Assembly (NCBI RefSeq): GCF_009908295.1
Contig: NZ_JAAALO010000007.1
Coordinates: forward strand, 186,001-250,000
Reading direction: 5' to 3'
Length of the DNA: 64,000 bases
DNA from: Micromonospora rubida
GTDB lineage: Bacteria; Actinomycetota; Actinomycetes; Mycobacteriales; Micromonosporaceae
In this document: positions 1-8,052 of the stretch, in pieces
How positions within the stretch are numbered: the first letter of the stretch is position 1
Layout of the letters: each line of letters starts with the position of its first letter
The notes under the pieces: model-generated
Database searches by the model: none
What the model was told of the DNA's origin: nothing
The model's input: the letters and a program-made list of their open reading frames with translations, nothing else
Translations under genes and position numbers: made by a program

Positions 1-3000
1 AGCTACAGCGGCACCTCGATGGCCGCCCCGCACCTCGCGGGCGCGGTCGCGCTGCTGTGGTCGGCGGCGCCCGCGTTGGCCGGTGACATCACCGCGACGC
101 GCGCCCTGCTGGACAACTCGGCGATCGACAAGGCCGACACCCAGTGCGGCGGCACCACGGACGACAACAACGTGTACGGCGAGGGTCGGCTGGACGCGCT
201 CGCGCTGCTCGCCGCCGCCCCCATCGGCGACACCGGGACCCTGGCCGGCAAGGTCACCGACGCGGACACCGGCGCCCCGCTGCCGGGGGCCACGGTGGCC
301 CTCACCGGCCCGGCGACCCGCGAGCTGACCACCGGGACCGACGGCACGTACTCGACCCTGCTCCCGGCCGGCGACTACCAGGTCGCCGTGACCGCGTTCG
401 GCTACGCGAGCAAGACGGTCCCGGCGACGGTCGCCAAGAACGCGACCACCACGATCGAGGTCGCCCTGACCGCCGTGCCGAGCGTGACCGTCAGCGGCTC
501 GGTGACCGACGGCTCCGGCCACGGCTGGCCGCTGTACGCGAAGGTCAGCGTCGTGGGCCTGTCGGCGTCCGACTACACCACGCCCGCCAACGGCCGGTAC
601 AGCCTCAAGCTCCCCGCCGGCGCGACGTACCAGCTCAAGGTCGAGGCGCAGTACCCGGGCTACCAGACCGTGACCAAGGATGTCGTGGTCGGTTCGGGCA
701 ACGCCGTCCACAACGTCGCCGTGCCCGTCGACTCCGCCGCCTGCACCACGGCGCCCGGATACACGTACGGCTCGGACGGCGTGTACGAGACCTTCGACGG
801 CAACCGCGTTCCGGCCGACTGGTCGGTGGTGGACAACGCCGGCACCGGTCAGGTGTGGGACTTCACCGACGCCGGCGACCGGGGCAACCTCACCGGCGGC
901 GCCGGTAACTTCGCGATCATCGACAGCGACAACTACGCGGCCGGCGGCCGGCAGGACACCTCCCTGGTCAGCCCGGTCGTCGACCTCACCGCCGTCGCGA
1001 CCCCGGTGATCCGGTTCAACCAGGACTACAACTGGCTGGGCTCGGACCGCGCGGACGTCGACCTCAGCCTCGACGGCGGTACGACCTGGGCCAACGTGCT
1101 CCGGCAGGCGGCGGACGTCCGCGGCCCCCGGGTGACTGAGGTGCCGATCCCGCAGGCCGCGGGCAAGTCGGCGGTCCAGGTCCGGTTCCACTACTACGAT
1201 GCCTCCTACGAGTGGTGGTGGCAGGTCGACAACGTGCTGATCGGTAGCGCGGTCACCTGCAAGCCGACCAACGGCGGCCTGGTGCTCGGGCACGTGCGGG
1301 ACAAGAACGACAACGGCTACGTCAACGGCGCCACCGTCACCAGCGACGACAAGCCGAACGAGACGGCCACCACCGTGGCCACCCCCGACGACACCGAGCT
1401 GGCGGACGGCTTCTTCTGGCTGTTCTCGTCGCAGACCGGCACGCACCGCTTCACCGCGAAGGCCGGCAACTATGTCAGCCAGAGCAAGCAGGTCGACGTC
1501 CAGACCGACTGGGCCACCCCTGTCACCTTCCAACTCGCGGCCGGTCGGCTGTCGGTGCAGCCGGCGGCGGTCGCCGCCACGGTCCGGATGCCCAGCGGCA
1601 AGGCCACCAAGACCGTCACGGTGACCAACACCGGCGGCGCCCCCGTCAAGGTCCAGTTCAGCGAGCGGGACGAAGGTTTCGAGCTGTTGCGGGCCGACGG
1701 GTCCCGGCTGACCAAGCAGCAGATCCTGAGCTCCCCGGGGGCCCCGGCGCAGCGGCTCAACGCCGCCACGTCGTTCGCCGCGCAGGCGTCGGGCAAGGCG
1801 AGCACGGCCACCCCCGTCCCGGCCGGTCCGCAGGCCGATCCCTGGCTGGACATCGCCGACTACCCGGCGAACGTGATGGACAACCGGGTGGTCAACCTGG
1901 ACGGCAAGGTGTACTCGATCGCCGGCGGCAACGGCTCGGCGTCGAGCGCGAAGAACTACGTCTACGACCCGATCGCGCAGAGCTGGAAGCCGATCGCCGA
2001 TCTTCCCGGCGCGCGTAACGCCGTGACGGCGGGCGTCGTGGACGGGAAGATCATCGTGACCGGCGGCTGGGGGGCTTCCGGCCCCGACGCCGCGACCTGG
2101 TCGTACGACCCGGCCGCCAACGCCTGGACCGCGAAGGCGAACAACCCCGCGCCGCGGTCCGCCGCCGGTCAGGCGGTCGCCGACGGCAAGCTGTACGCCA
2201 TCGGCGGGTGCACCACGGCGAACTGCACGCCGATGTCGAACGACGTCGTCCGGTACGACCCGGGCGCCGACACCTGGGAGGCGCTGCCCGACTACCCGAA
2301 GTCGGTGGCCTTCCTGTCCTGTGGCGCGATCGGCGGCATCGTCTACTGCGCCGGTGGCAACGACGGCACGGCGGCGCAGAAGGCCGGCTACGCCTTCGAT
2401 CCGGGCGCCAACGCCTGGACCGCGATCGCCGACGCGCCGGTCGACAACTGGGCCAGCTCGTTCGCCGTCGCCAACGGCAAGCTGCTGGTCGTCGGCGGCT
2501 CGCAGGGCGGCGCCATCACCAACGCCGGCTTCGCCTACGACCCGACCGCCAACTCGTGGTCGAACCTGCCCAACGCCAACACCGCCCGGTACCGTGGCGG
2601 CGCGGCGTGCGGCTTCTACAAGGTCGGTGGCTCGTCCGGTGGCTTCACCGCCACGGCGGACAGCGAGGCCCTCCCCGGTTTCGAGGAGTGTGCCGAGGCG
2701 TCCGCGGACGTCAGCTGGCTGACGATCGACAAGACGGCGGCCACCCTGGCGCCGGGCGAGAAGGTCACGATCACCGTCGGGATCGCGGCCACCGTGGACC
2801 AGCCGGGCACCTACTCGGCGTCGATCCTGATCAAGGAGGACACCCCGTACACGGTGCAGCCGGTGTCGGTGAAGATGACCGCACAGCAGCCGACCACCTG
2901 GGGCAAGCTGATGGGTACGGTCACCGGGACGAGCTGCCAGGGTGCCAGCGCGCCGATCGCCGGCGCGTTGGTCCAGGTCGACTCGTGGGCGAAGTCGTGG

Positions 3001-3171
3001 ACCTTCACCACCGACGCCGAGGGCCGGTACGCCTACTGGCTGGACAAGCGGAGCAACCCGCTGACCATGATCGTCGCCAAGGACGACTGGAAGCCGCAGA
3101 CCCGGCAGACGAAGATCACTACCGCCACGCCCACCGTGGAGAACTTCGCCCTGTCCCCGGTCCGCTGCTGA
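1..3171 (+). CDS. Secreted S8 subtilase with kelch repeats, C-terminal part (5' truncated)
   Basis: The frame is open from base 1, so the start and most of the catalytic domain lie upstream. The fragment (1056 aa) opens with the catalytic serine motif GTSMAAPH of family S8. Next come two carboxypeptidase-D regulatory-like domains (about 78-235), a beta-sandwich resembling MAM or immune-inhibitor-A modules (about 255-415), a third regulatory-like domain, and an Ig-like segment. About five kelch repeats follow (about 615-890) with recurring VDGKIIVTGGW- and YDPxANAW-like motifs, then another Ig-like domain and a last regulatory domain. The family is extracellular and degrades protein; the accessory domains probably bind surfaces or substrate. 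The Asp and His of the triad are outside the window, so activity cannot be checked. A hairpin follows the stop. Confidence 0.9.
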   Translation, partial: SYSGTSMAAPHLAGAVALLWSAAPALAGDITATRALLDNSAIDKADTQCGGTTDDNNVYGEGRLDALALLAAAPIGDTGTLAGKVTDADTGAPLPGATVALTGPATRELTTGTDGTYSTLLPAGDYQVAVTAFGYASKTVPATVAKNATTTIEVALTAVPSVTVSGSVTDGSGHGWPLYAKVSVVGLSASDYTTPANGRYSLKLPAGATYQLKVEAQYPGYQTVTKDVVVGSGNAVHNVAVPVDSAACTTAPGYTYGSDGVYETFDGNRVPADWSVVDNAGTGQVWDFTDAGDRGNLTGGAGNFAIIDSDNYAAGGRQDTSLVSPVVDLTAVATPVIRFNQDYNWLGSDRADVDLSLDGGTTWANVLRQAADVRGPRVTEVPIPQAAGKSAVQVRFHYYDASYEWWWQVDNVLIGSAVTCKPTNGGLVLGHVRDKNDNGYVNGATVTSDDKPNETATTVATPDDTELADGFFWLFSSQTGTHRFTAKAGNYVSQSKQVDVQTDWATPVTFQLAAGRLSVQPAAVAATVRMPSGKATKTVTVTNTGGAPVKVQFSERDEGFELLRADGSRLTKQQILSSPGAPAQRLNAATSFAAQASGKASTATPVPAGPQADPWLDIADYPANVMDNRVVNLDGKVYSIAGGNGSASSAKNYVYDPIAQSWKPIADLPGARNAVTAGVVDGKIIVTGGWGASGPDAATWSYDPAANAWTAKANNPAPRSAAGQAVADGKLYAIGGCTTANCTPMSNDVVRYDPGADTWEALPDYPKSVAFLSCGAIGGIVYCAGGNDGTAAQKAGYAFDPGANAWTAIADAPVDNWASSFAVANGKLLVVGGSQGGAITNAGFAYDPTANSWSNLPNANTARYRGGAACGFYKVGGSSGGFTATADSEALPGFEECAEASADVSWLTIDKTAATLAPGEKVTITVGIAATVDQPGTYSASILIKEDTPYTVQPVSVKMTAQQPTTWGKLMGTVTGTSCQGASAPIAGALVQVDSWAKSWTFTTDAEGRYAYWLDKRSNPLTMIVAKDDWKPQTRQTKITTATPTVENFALSPVRC

Positions 3172-3194
3172 CGACTGACCGCTGACGAACAGAT

Positions 3195-3228
3195 CCGGCC
3201 CGCCTGGTCACCCGACCGGGCGGGCCGG
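3195..3228 (+). terminator. Hairpin terminator after the subtilase gene
   Basis: A perfect 10-bp stem (3195-3204 pairs with 3219-3228) encloses a 14-nt loop, 24 nt after the stop. There is no T-run, as is usual in high-GC actinobacteria. It lies between convergent genes and may serve both. Confidence 0.6.
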
Positions 3229-3261
3229 ACCCGTCCAGGGGATAACGATCCGGCCTCGCGG

Positions 3262-3828
3262 TCAGGACACCGCGAGGCGGAAGCCGACCCCACGCACCGT
3301 GTGGATCGTCGCCGGAGTGCCCAACCGGACCAGCTTGCGCCGCACCCTGCGCACCACCGAATGCAGGTCGGAGCCCCGGCCCAGGTGTTCGGTGCCCCAG
3401 ACCTCACGGTGCAGCCGTCGGTAGCTCCAGATGTGTCCGGGCGTGCCGACCAGGCAGCGAAGCAAGTCGTGCTCCAGCGGGGTCAGGTCGATCTCGCGGC
3501 CCTCCCAGCACAGCACCCGGCGGTCCGAGTCGAGGCTCAGCTCCGGCATCGGCGTACCACCGTCGTTCCGCGCGGCCGGTTCGTTCCGCGCGGCCGGTTC
3601 GTTCCGCGCGGCCGGCTCGCTCGGTCCGGTCCGCGCGGTGGGTTCGGTCGGTACGGATGCCACGGGCTCTGCGGCGCCGGGCCGGCGGACCACCCCGAGG
3701 AACCGCCGCGCCTGGTCGACGCTCGACACGATCAGGAACGCCTCGGTGCCGCCGAACAGTTGCGCGAGTTGCCGGCGCTGCGCCGGTGAGGAGGCGATGC
3801 CGATGACCAGGGACGCGATCCCACTCAT
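3262..3828 (-). CDS. Winged-helix (OmpR/PhoB-type) DNA-binding protein without a canonical receiver domain
   Basis: The C-terminal about 95 residues of this 188-aa protein match a Trans_reg_C winged helix: LTPLEHDLLRCLVG, a WSYRRLHREVWG recognition region and the closing IHTVRGVGFRL wing. The N-terminal 50 residues (MSGIASLVIG...) contain no receiver phosphorylation site, so this is an orphan or atypical regulator, not a classical response regulator. The ATG at 3828 is chosen because GGAAGGG and GGAGG lie just upstream; a longer upstream frame has no support. Between the halves is a low-complexity linker with three tandem NEPAAR units encoded by exact 18-bp repeats. Its target is unknown; similar stand-alone winged helices in actinobacteria regulate secondary metabolism or envelope genes. 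Confidence 0.75.
   Translation of the reverse strand: MSGIASLVIGIASSPAQRRQLAQLFGGTEAFLIVSSVDQARRFLGVVRRPGAAEPVASVPTEPTARTGPSEPAARNEPAARNEPAARNDGGTPMPELSLDSDRRVLCWEGREIDLTPLEHDLLRCLVGTPGHIWSYRRLHREVWGTEHLGRGSDLHSVVRRVRRKLVRLGTPATIHTVRGVGFRLAVS
3565..3618. repeat. Three tandem 18-bp repeats in the regulator linker
   Basis: Three consecutive 18-bp units (3565-3582, 3583-3600, 3601-3618) differ by one base in the last copy. They encode NEPAAR-like hexapeptides in the interdomain linker. The length is a multiple of 3, so copy-number change would alter linker length without shifting the frame. Confidence 0.9.
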
Positions 3829-4354
3829 CCTCCGCCCTTCCCCATCCACCGCTCGCGGGATGGTGTCTTCCTGACACCGCTCGATCGCCTGGTGGTGGCG
3901 GTGTGGGGGCAACGGGAACGCAGGCCGTCGACGCGCCGACGGTCCGCAGTGGACCGGCGACGCCCTGGTCGCTTCCCGAGCATCGGTATAGTAATGCACG
4001 TCTATGCAATCGGCAACGCCCCGCGCCGGATGCCCCAACGTGTCCCGAGCGGGCGTGGCCCCGCCCCGTGCCCCGCCGCGCTCTGCGGCCCGGGGTGAGG
4101 CGCCCGGCGCCGCCCGCCTCGACGGCGTGACTGCCTGAAACCGTCACCCGCCGGTCGCCGGCCCCCGGGAAGCCGCCGTGAAACCCCCGATACCGCAATG
4201 GCAACCAGCCGTATAGACGTGGGCCCCGCACCTTGCCGATACTTTTCTGGTAGTGATCAGGCCACCCTCCGTGATGCGGGAGATTGCGACCGCCGTCCAG
4301 GGTGAGCGCCATGATGGAGCGGGTGTTGGCATCCGCTCGCAGGAAGGGGCAGCT
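3829..4354. other. Divergent intergenic region, no convincing gene
   Basis: About 525 bp between the start of the winged-helix gene and the start of the flavoprotein gene. Short open frames on both strands show no recognisable protein. An AT-richer patch around 3980-4010 includes TATAGT (3987-3992), a possible -10 element, but no matching -35 box is clear. Promoters for both flanking genes probably lie here. Confidence 0.4.
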
Positions 4355-4939
4355 GTGGACCACGCGGAGATCGTGCACCTGGTGAACACCGACCCGGTGG
4401 CGCAGACGCTGTTGGAGTCGCCGGTCGCGATGCGGCTCGGGTACGTGGGACTGGACGGCCACCCGCGGACGGTTCCGGTCGCCTACCTGTGGAACGGCAA
4501 GGCGTTCGTCTTCGCCAGCCCGACGACCGCGTACAAGGTCAAGGCGATCGCGGCGCATCCGCAGGTGTCCTTCAGCGTCGACACGTACTCGGCCGAGGTG
4601 CGGAGGAAGGTGGCGGCGAAGCTCGGGGCGGAGCCGGTCGCCGACTAGACGCCTGTTGTCATGCTGGTGCGCGGCACGGCGTCGATCGAGGTTCGGCCGG
4701 GGGTCCCGGATGAGCACGTGGAGGCGTCCTGGCGGATGTTCGCGGACAAGAGCCTGGCGCCGGGGTGGGAAAGCCAGAAGCGCGCGCACACGACGGACAT
4801 GGTGGTGGTCACGATCGTCCCGACCCACATCACGCTGTGCGATTTCGTGACGCGCTTCCCGCCGCCGGTCGAGATCAACGCCCCCGCCCACAACCCTGCC
4901 CACGGAGGGGCCGACGGCTCGCCGCCCTCCGTCGACTGA
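4355..4939 (+). pseudogene. PPOX-type flavin-binding protein interrupted by an in-frame stop
   Basis: The first part matches the pyridoxamine 5'-phosphate oxidase-like FMN split-barrel family (MRLGYVGLDGHPRTVPVAYLW, then FSVDTYSAEV). A TAG stop at 4646-4648 ends the frame. The same frame resumes with the next strand typical of the family (MLVRGTASIEV, 4661 on) and runs to 4939. Without the TAG the product would be about 194 aa. The start is GTG at 4355, preceded by AGGAAGGGG at 4341-4349. The segment just before the stop (RRKVAAKLGAEPVAD) does not look like the family, so a small insertion or two compensating frameshifts could underlie the stop. It is a recent pseudogene, a sequencing error or, less likely, a split gene. 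Family members are flavin- or F420-dependent oxidoreductases. Confidence 0.65.
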
Positions 4940-5114
4940 CCCGGTGCTGAGCGCACGGGTTCCGCCCCCGGTGGCCGATCCGCAGCCCGGGTCGCCCCTC
5001 GCCGTGGCCGGATACGCGTCGAGGACCGCGCGCTCTGTAGACAGATGTCGATCAATTGGATACCGTCCCGGCACCTGGATGGCGACGATGCCCATCCATG
5101 TCTCGGAGGTGCCT

Positions 5115-6320
5115 GTGTCCAGAAGTCATGCCCGGGGTCCGGTCGGCGCGGCGGTGCTGACCGCGTTGCTCGTGCTCGCCGTTCCCACCACCGCCGCCGC
5201 GGCGCCGGCCGGGGCCCCCGGCACCACGTCGCCGGCCGACGGTGTCACTGCGGCGGTGACCGCCAAGCTGCTCGACCAGGCGGCGAGTGCCACCGACGCG
5301 GGGCTTCGGGCCGCCGGTGCGGACGACACCCGCGTCACGGTAACCCGGCGCGACGGCCGGACGTGGGCGTCCGGGACCGCCGTCGTCGTCGCCCCGGCGA
5401 AGGAGGACGCGTACCCGGCGGGCTGGGTGTTCGTGGCCCACCGGGACAGGGCCGGCTGGCGGGTCGTCTTCGACGGTGAGCCCGCCTTCGCCGATCTCGC
5501 CCGCGAAGCCCCGTCCACGGTGGTGTCGCCGCGCGAGCGCGACGTCTTCACCACGCCCGGCCCGACGTACGCCGGTGGCGACTACCGCACCGGCATGCGG
5601 CTGCCGTACGGCGTCGGCCAGTCGTGGTCGCTCACCGGTGGGCCCCACGCCTGGGGCAGCGATTCGACGTGGAGTTCGATCGACCTGGCCGGCGGCGACC
5701 AGCGGGTGCTCGCCGTGCGCGGAGGAACCGCCTACACCATGTGCCAGGGCTGGATCCGGGTCATCCACGACCGTGGCTACGCCACCGACTACTACCACCT
5801 GTGGAACAGCATCAGCGTCAACGGGGCGGGCGTGGGGGAGGGGGCCTTCCTCGGCAACACCGGCACCGACGTCACCTGCGGCGGGTCCGCCACCGGTCGA
5901 CACGTGCACCTCGGCCTGCGGCAGAACAACGTCTACGTGCCGATCGCCGGGCACGGCCTCGGCAAGTGGGCCTTCGCCAACGGCGGCGGCGCCTACCAGG
6001 GGTACGCCCTGCACGGCTCGGCGCAGGTCAACGTCGGCGGGGCGCTGTACAACTACGGCTCGCTGGGGCTGAACCAGGGCGTCGTCGACGCCAACGGCGG
6101 CGGCACCGTCAACCGGCGCACCGGCCCCGGAACGGGGTACGCGGTCGCCGGCGCGGTCGCCGACGGCTCCACCGTGACGGTCTCCTGCTCGGCCAACGGC
6201 ACCACGCACACCGGCCGGTGGGGCGCCACGGCGCTGTGGAACAGGCTCACCGACGGCACCTGGATCACCGACGCGTACATGTGGACCGGGGTGAACGGGC
6301 CGGCCAACGGCTGGTGCTGA
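5115..6320 (+). CDS. Secreted LasA-like M23 metallopeptidase with SH3-like C-terminus
   Basis: This 401-aa protein starts at GTG 5115, with CGGAGG 5 nt upstream, and begins with a signal peptide (VGAAVLTALLVLAVPTTAAAA). The zinc ligands follow the LasA spacing, not the LytM one: His178 in GGPHAWG, Asp190 in WSSIDLAGG, and the HVH pair at 263/265 in GRHVHLGLR. The C-terminal about 80 residues (VNRRTGPGTGYAVAGAV...) form a bacterial SH3-like domain, which usually binds cell wall. The family cleaves peptidoglycan cross-bridges or glycine-rich proteins outside the cell. A longer in-frame N-terminus from 4944 is possible but would bury the signal peptide. The gene is monocistronic and is followed by a strong palindromic terminator. 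Confidence 0.88.
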   Translation: MSRSHARGPVGAAVLTALLVLAVPTTAAAAPAGAPGTTSPADGVTAAVTAKLLDQAASATDAGLRAAGADDTRVTVTRRDGRTWASGTAVVVAPAKEDAYPAGWVFVAHRDRAGWRVVFDGEPAFADLAREAPSTVVSPRERDVFTTPGPTYAGGDYRTGMRLPYGVGQSWSLTGGPHAWGSDSTWSSIDLAGGDQRVLAVRGGTAYTMCQGWIRVIHDRGYATDYYHLWNSISVNGAGVGEGAFLGNTGTDVTCGGSATGRHVHLGLRQNNVYVPIAGHGLGKWAFANGGGAYQGYALHGSAQVNVGGALYNYGSLGLNQGVVDANGGGTVNRRTGPGTGYAVAGAVADGSTVTVSCSANGTTHTGRWGATALWNRLTDGTWITDAYMWTGVNGPANGWC

Positions 6321-6326
6321 GAACGC

Positions 6327-6368
6327 GCCGGTGTGGTTCCGGGCCGGCCGGCCCGGAACCACACCGGC
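6327..6368. terminator. Perfect 42-bp palindrome, bidirectional terminator
   Basis: Bases 6327-6347 are exactly complementary to 6348-6368 with no spacer, starting 7 bp after the M23 stop. It sits between convergent genes and would form the same stem in either transcript. Confidence 0.75.
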
Positions 6369-6537
6369 CCCAAACCGGCGATGACGGTGCTGCGGGGGCC
6401 ATGGCGCTCACCCCTTCGCGCAGTCCTGACCGGGCTGCGCGTCCGGCGGCCGATCCGGTTCCACGGGCCCGCCGCCCGGCCGGGGCCTACGCGCCACGTC
6501 ACCGCGGCGCCGCCGGTCGGTGGCCCGGCCCGGGGCG

Positions 6538-7551
6538 TCACTCGTCCTGGCCCGCAGCCGGCGGGGTCGCCATCTTGTGGTTCTGCCCGGGGACCTGGAA
6601 GTGGTGAAAGGTGACCGTGGCGCTGACGTCCAGGGCCTGCACCCAGTGCCACCAGCCGACGGGAATGAGCAGCATCTGTCCCGGTTCCAGGACGGTCTCC
6701 AGCACGGTGGCCTCGGCGAACCGCGGGTGCCGGGTGAGGTCCGGTCGGGCGGCGTCGACCGCGCTGAACGTGCCGCCGCGCGGGTAGACCAGGTGCCGCT
6801 CGTACGAGGGCACGAGACGCACGTGCTTGCGGCCGAGGACCTGGCACAGCAGCACCGTGCTGTTGTCCACGTGCAGCGGCGTCACCGTGCCCGCCGGGCC
6901 CAGCAGCAGGTGCCCGAGGGCCGTCGGGTCCACGATCCCCTCGGGCGGGCGCACGTCGGCGGCGAGCGGGCGCAGCGCCTGGGACCAGTTCTCGTTGCGG
7001 GGCACCATGTAGTAGTCGTTGGTGCGGGTCCCGGACCCGAGCAGCGTCAGGTAGTCGCGGAACGGCATGCTGGTGCGGTGGCGGTCGTACTGCCAGGCGT
7101 GGTCGGGGTTGGCCTCCCGCCCGGTCATCACCTCGACGACCGCGTCGCCGCAGGCCGCGGCCAGGCCGTCGAGGGTCCAGCCGAGCGCGGGCCAGTCCGT
7201 CATCAGGCCCTCCAGCACGACGGGCCGGTGGCCGAAGTAGTACCGGGCGAAGAACTCCTCCGGCGTGATGCCCGCGCGGAGTTCCAGGGTCTTCCCGCCG
7301 TCGCTGTTGCGCAGCGTCCGGTAGGTGTCCAGCACGGACTCCATCCAGTCGTAGCGCAGCGCGAGGCGGCGGCACACGGCGAAGTACGGGTGGGCGGTGA
7401 GCTCGCCCAGCTCCGCGTCGACGGCGTCCGCGTCGGCGCCACCGGCGACGGCGGCGGCCCGCGCCTGCTCGACGGGGGCGCCCATGGCCAGGTTCTCGGC
7501 GAGCCACTCCTGCCAGACGCGGTCCAGCCGGGAGGTGGCGAGCAGGGTCAT
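6538..7551 (-). CDS. JmjC/cupin_8 Fe(II)/2-oxoglutarate hydroxylase (FIH-like), coupled to repeat peptide
   Basis: This 337-aa protein has a helical N-terminus (1-95) followed by a JmjC-like double-stranded beta-helix. The iron ligands are visible as His227-x-Asp229 (TPLHVDNST) and distal His302 (IPVGWWHWV). Lys242 lies 13 residues after the Asp, the same spacing as the 2-oxoglutarate-binding Lys214 of human FIH. This supports a 2-OG-dependent protein or peptide hydroxylase. The ATG at 7551 overlaps the TGA of the upstream repeat peptide (ATGA), so the two are translationally coupled. The obvious inference is that it hydroxylates Asn, Asp, His or Lys residues in that peptide. Bacterial cupin_8 proteins are diverse, so a small-molecule substrate remains possible. 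Confidence 0.85.
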   Translation of the reverse strand: MTLLATSRLDRVWQEWLAENLAMGAPVEQARAAAVAGGADADAVDAELGELTAHPYFAVCRRLALRYDWMESVLDTYRTLRNSDGGKTLELRAGITPEEFFARYYFGHRPVVLEGLMTDWPALGWTLDGLAAACGDAVVEVMTGREANPDHAWQYDRHRTSMPFRDYLTLLGSGTRTNDYYMVPRNENWSQALRPLAADVRPPEGIVDPTALGHLLLGPAGTVTPLHVDNSTVLLCQVLGRKHVRLVPSYERHLVYPRGGTFSAVDAARPDLTRHPRFAEATVLETVLEPGQMLLIPVGWWHWVQALDVSATVTFHHFQVPGQNHKMATPPAAGQDE

Positions 7552-7832
7552 GCCGTGGCGCCCGGGACGGCGGTGAGCTGCGGCTCGCGGGCGTATTCGG
7601 CGCAGTTGACGTAGGAGTTCTTCACGTGGGCCGGGAAGTGGTCGGTGTTCGGGACGGCGGTGAGCTGGGCCTCGCGGGCGTACTCGGCGCAGGTGACGTA
7701 GTTGTTCTTCACGTGGGCGGGGAACTGCTCCGTGTTCGGGACGGCGGTGAGCTGCGCCGTGCGGGTGTACTCCTCGCAGTTGACGTAGGAGCCCTTGACG
7801 TGGGCGGGGAAGTGGTCCGGAAGTGAGGTCAT
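7548..7832 (-). CDS. 94-aa peptide of three 29-residue repeats, candidate hydroxylase substrate or RiPP-like precursor
   Basis: I do not recognise a named family. The protein is MTSLP, then three contiguous 29-residue units, then TA. Each unit has the pattern (D/E)(H/Q)FPAHVK(G/N)(S/N)YV, then (N/T)C(E/A)EY(T/A)R and QLTAVP, with one Cys, two Tyr, one Lys and a fixed His. There is no signal peptide or transmembrane segment, and no obvious leader, since repeats begin at residue 6. The gene is first in a two-gene operon with the JmjC hydroxylase and shares a 4-bp ATGA overlap with it. No good Shine-Dalgarno sequence precedes the ATG. The even repeat length and exact register suggest a multi-core substrate. 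It could instead be a repeat scaffold or metal-binding protein. Confidence 0.75.
   Translation of the reverse strand: MTSLPDHFPAHVKGSYVNCEEYTRTAQLTAVPNTEQFPAHVKNNYVTCAEYAREAQLTAVPNTDHFPAHVKNSYVNCAEYAREPQLTAVPGATA
7557..7817 (-). repeat. Three tandem 87-bp coding repeats
   Basis: In coding order the units are 7817-7731, 7730-7644 and 7643-7557, each exactly 29 codons. The second and third are closest in sequence. Differences fall mainly at residues 1-2, 9-10 and 18-21 of the unit. Confidence 0.92.
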
Positions 7833-8031
7833 GGACCAGAGTCAACGCGCCGGATCGACCCGGCCACCAGGGACAGGTGTCCCGTCCGGCCGGGATGCTC
7901 CCGGCGGTCGGCGGTGCCATCCCGGCGGGGAATCTGGTCGTGCTCTGCGGGTGTGCCGCCCCGGCGGCGTCGAGTATCCGTGGGCCGACGGACCGGGGCG
8001 CCGCCCGGACCCGGGCGAGTGGTCGCGGGAT

Positions 8032-8051
8032 TGCCTGACTAAAGTCAGGCA
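8032..8051. promoter_or_regulatory. MarR-type operator palindrome abutting the MarR-GNAT start codon
   Basis: TGCCTGACT-aa-AGTCAGGCA is a perfect inverted repeat with 9-bp arms ending 1 bp before the ATG at 8053. The size and symmetry fit MarR-family operators. Its position implies autoregulation; it occupies the ribosome-binding-site region, so the mRNA may be leaderless or very short-leadered. The divergent peptide-hydroxylase operon starts 200 bp away and could be co-regulated. Confidence 0.7.
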
Positions 8052-8052
8052 C

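Noticed and set aside
5052..6362. Minus-strand frame opposite the M23 peptidase
   Set aside because: Low-complexity translation, while the plus strand has a signal peptide, LasA-type ligands and a ribosome-binding site.
7795..8052. Longer N-terminus for the MarR-GNAT protein starting at 7795
   Set aside because: It would run through the promoter of the peptide operon and the operator palindrome, and family homology begins at 8053.
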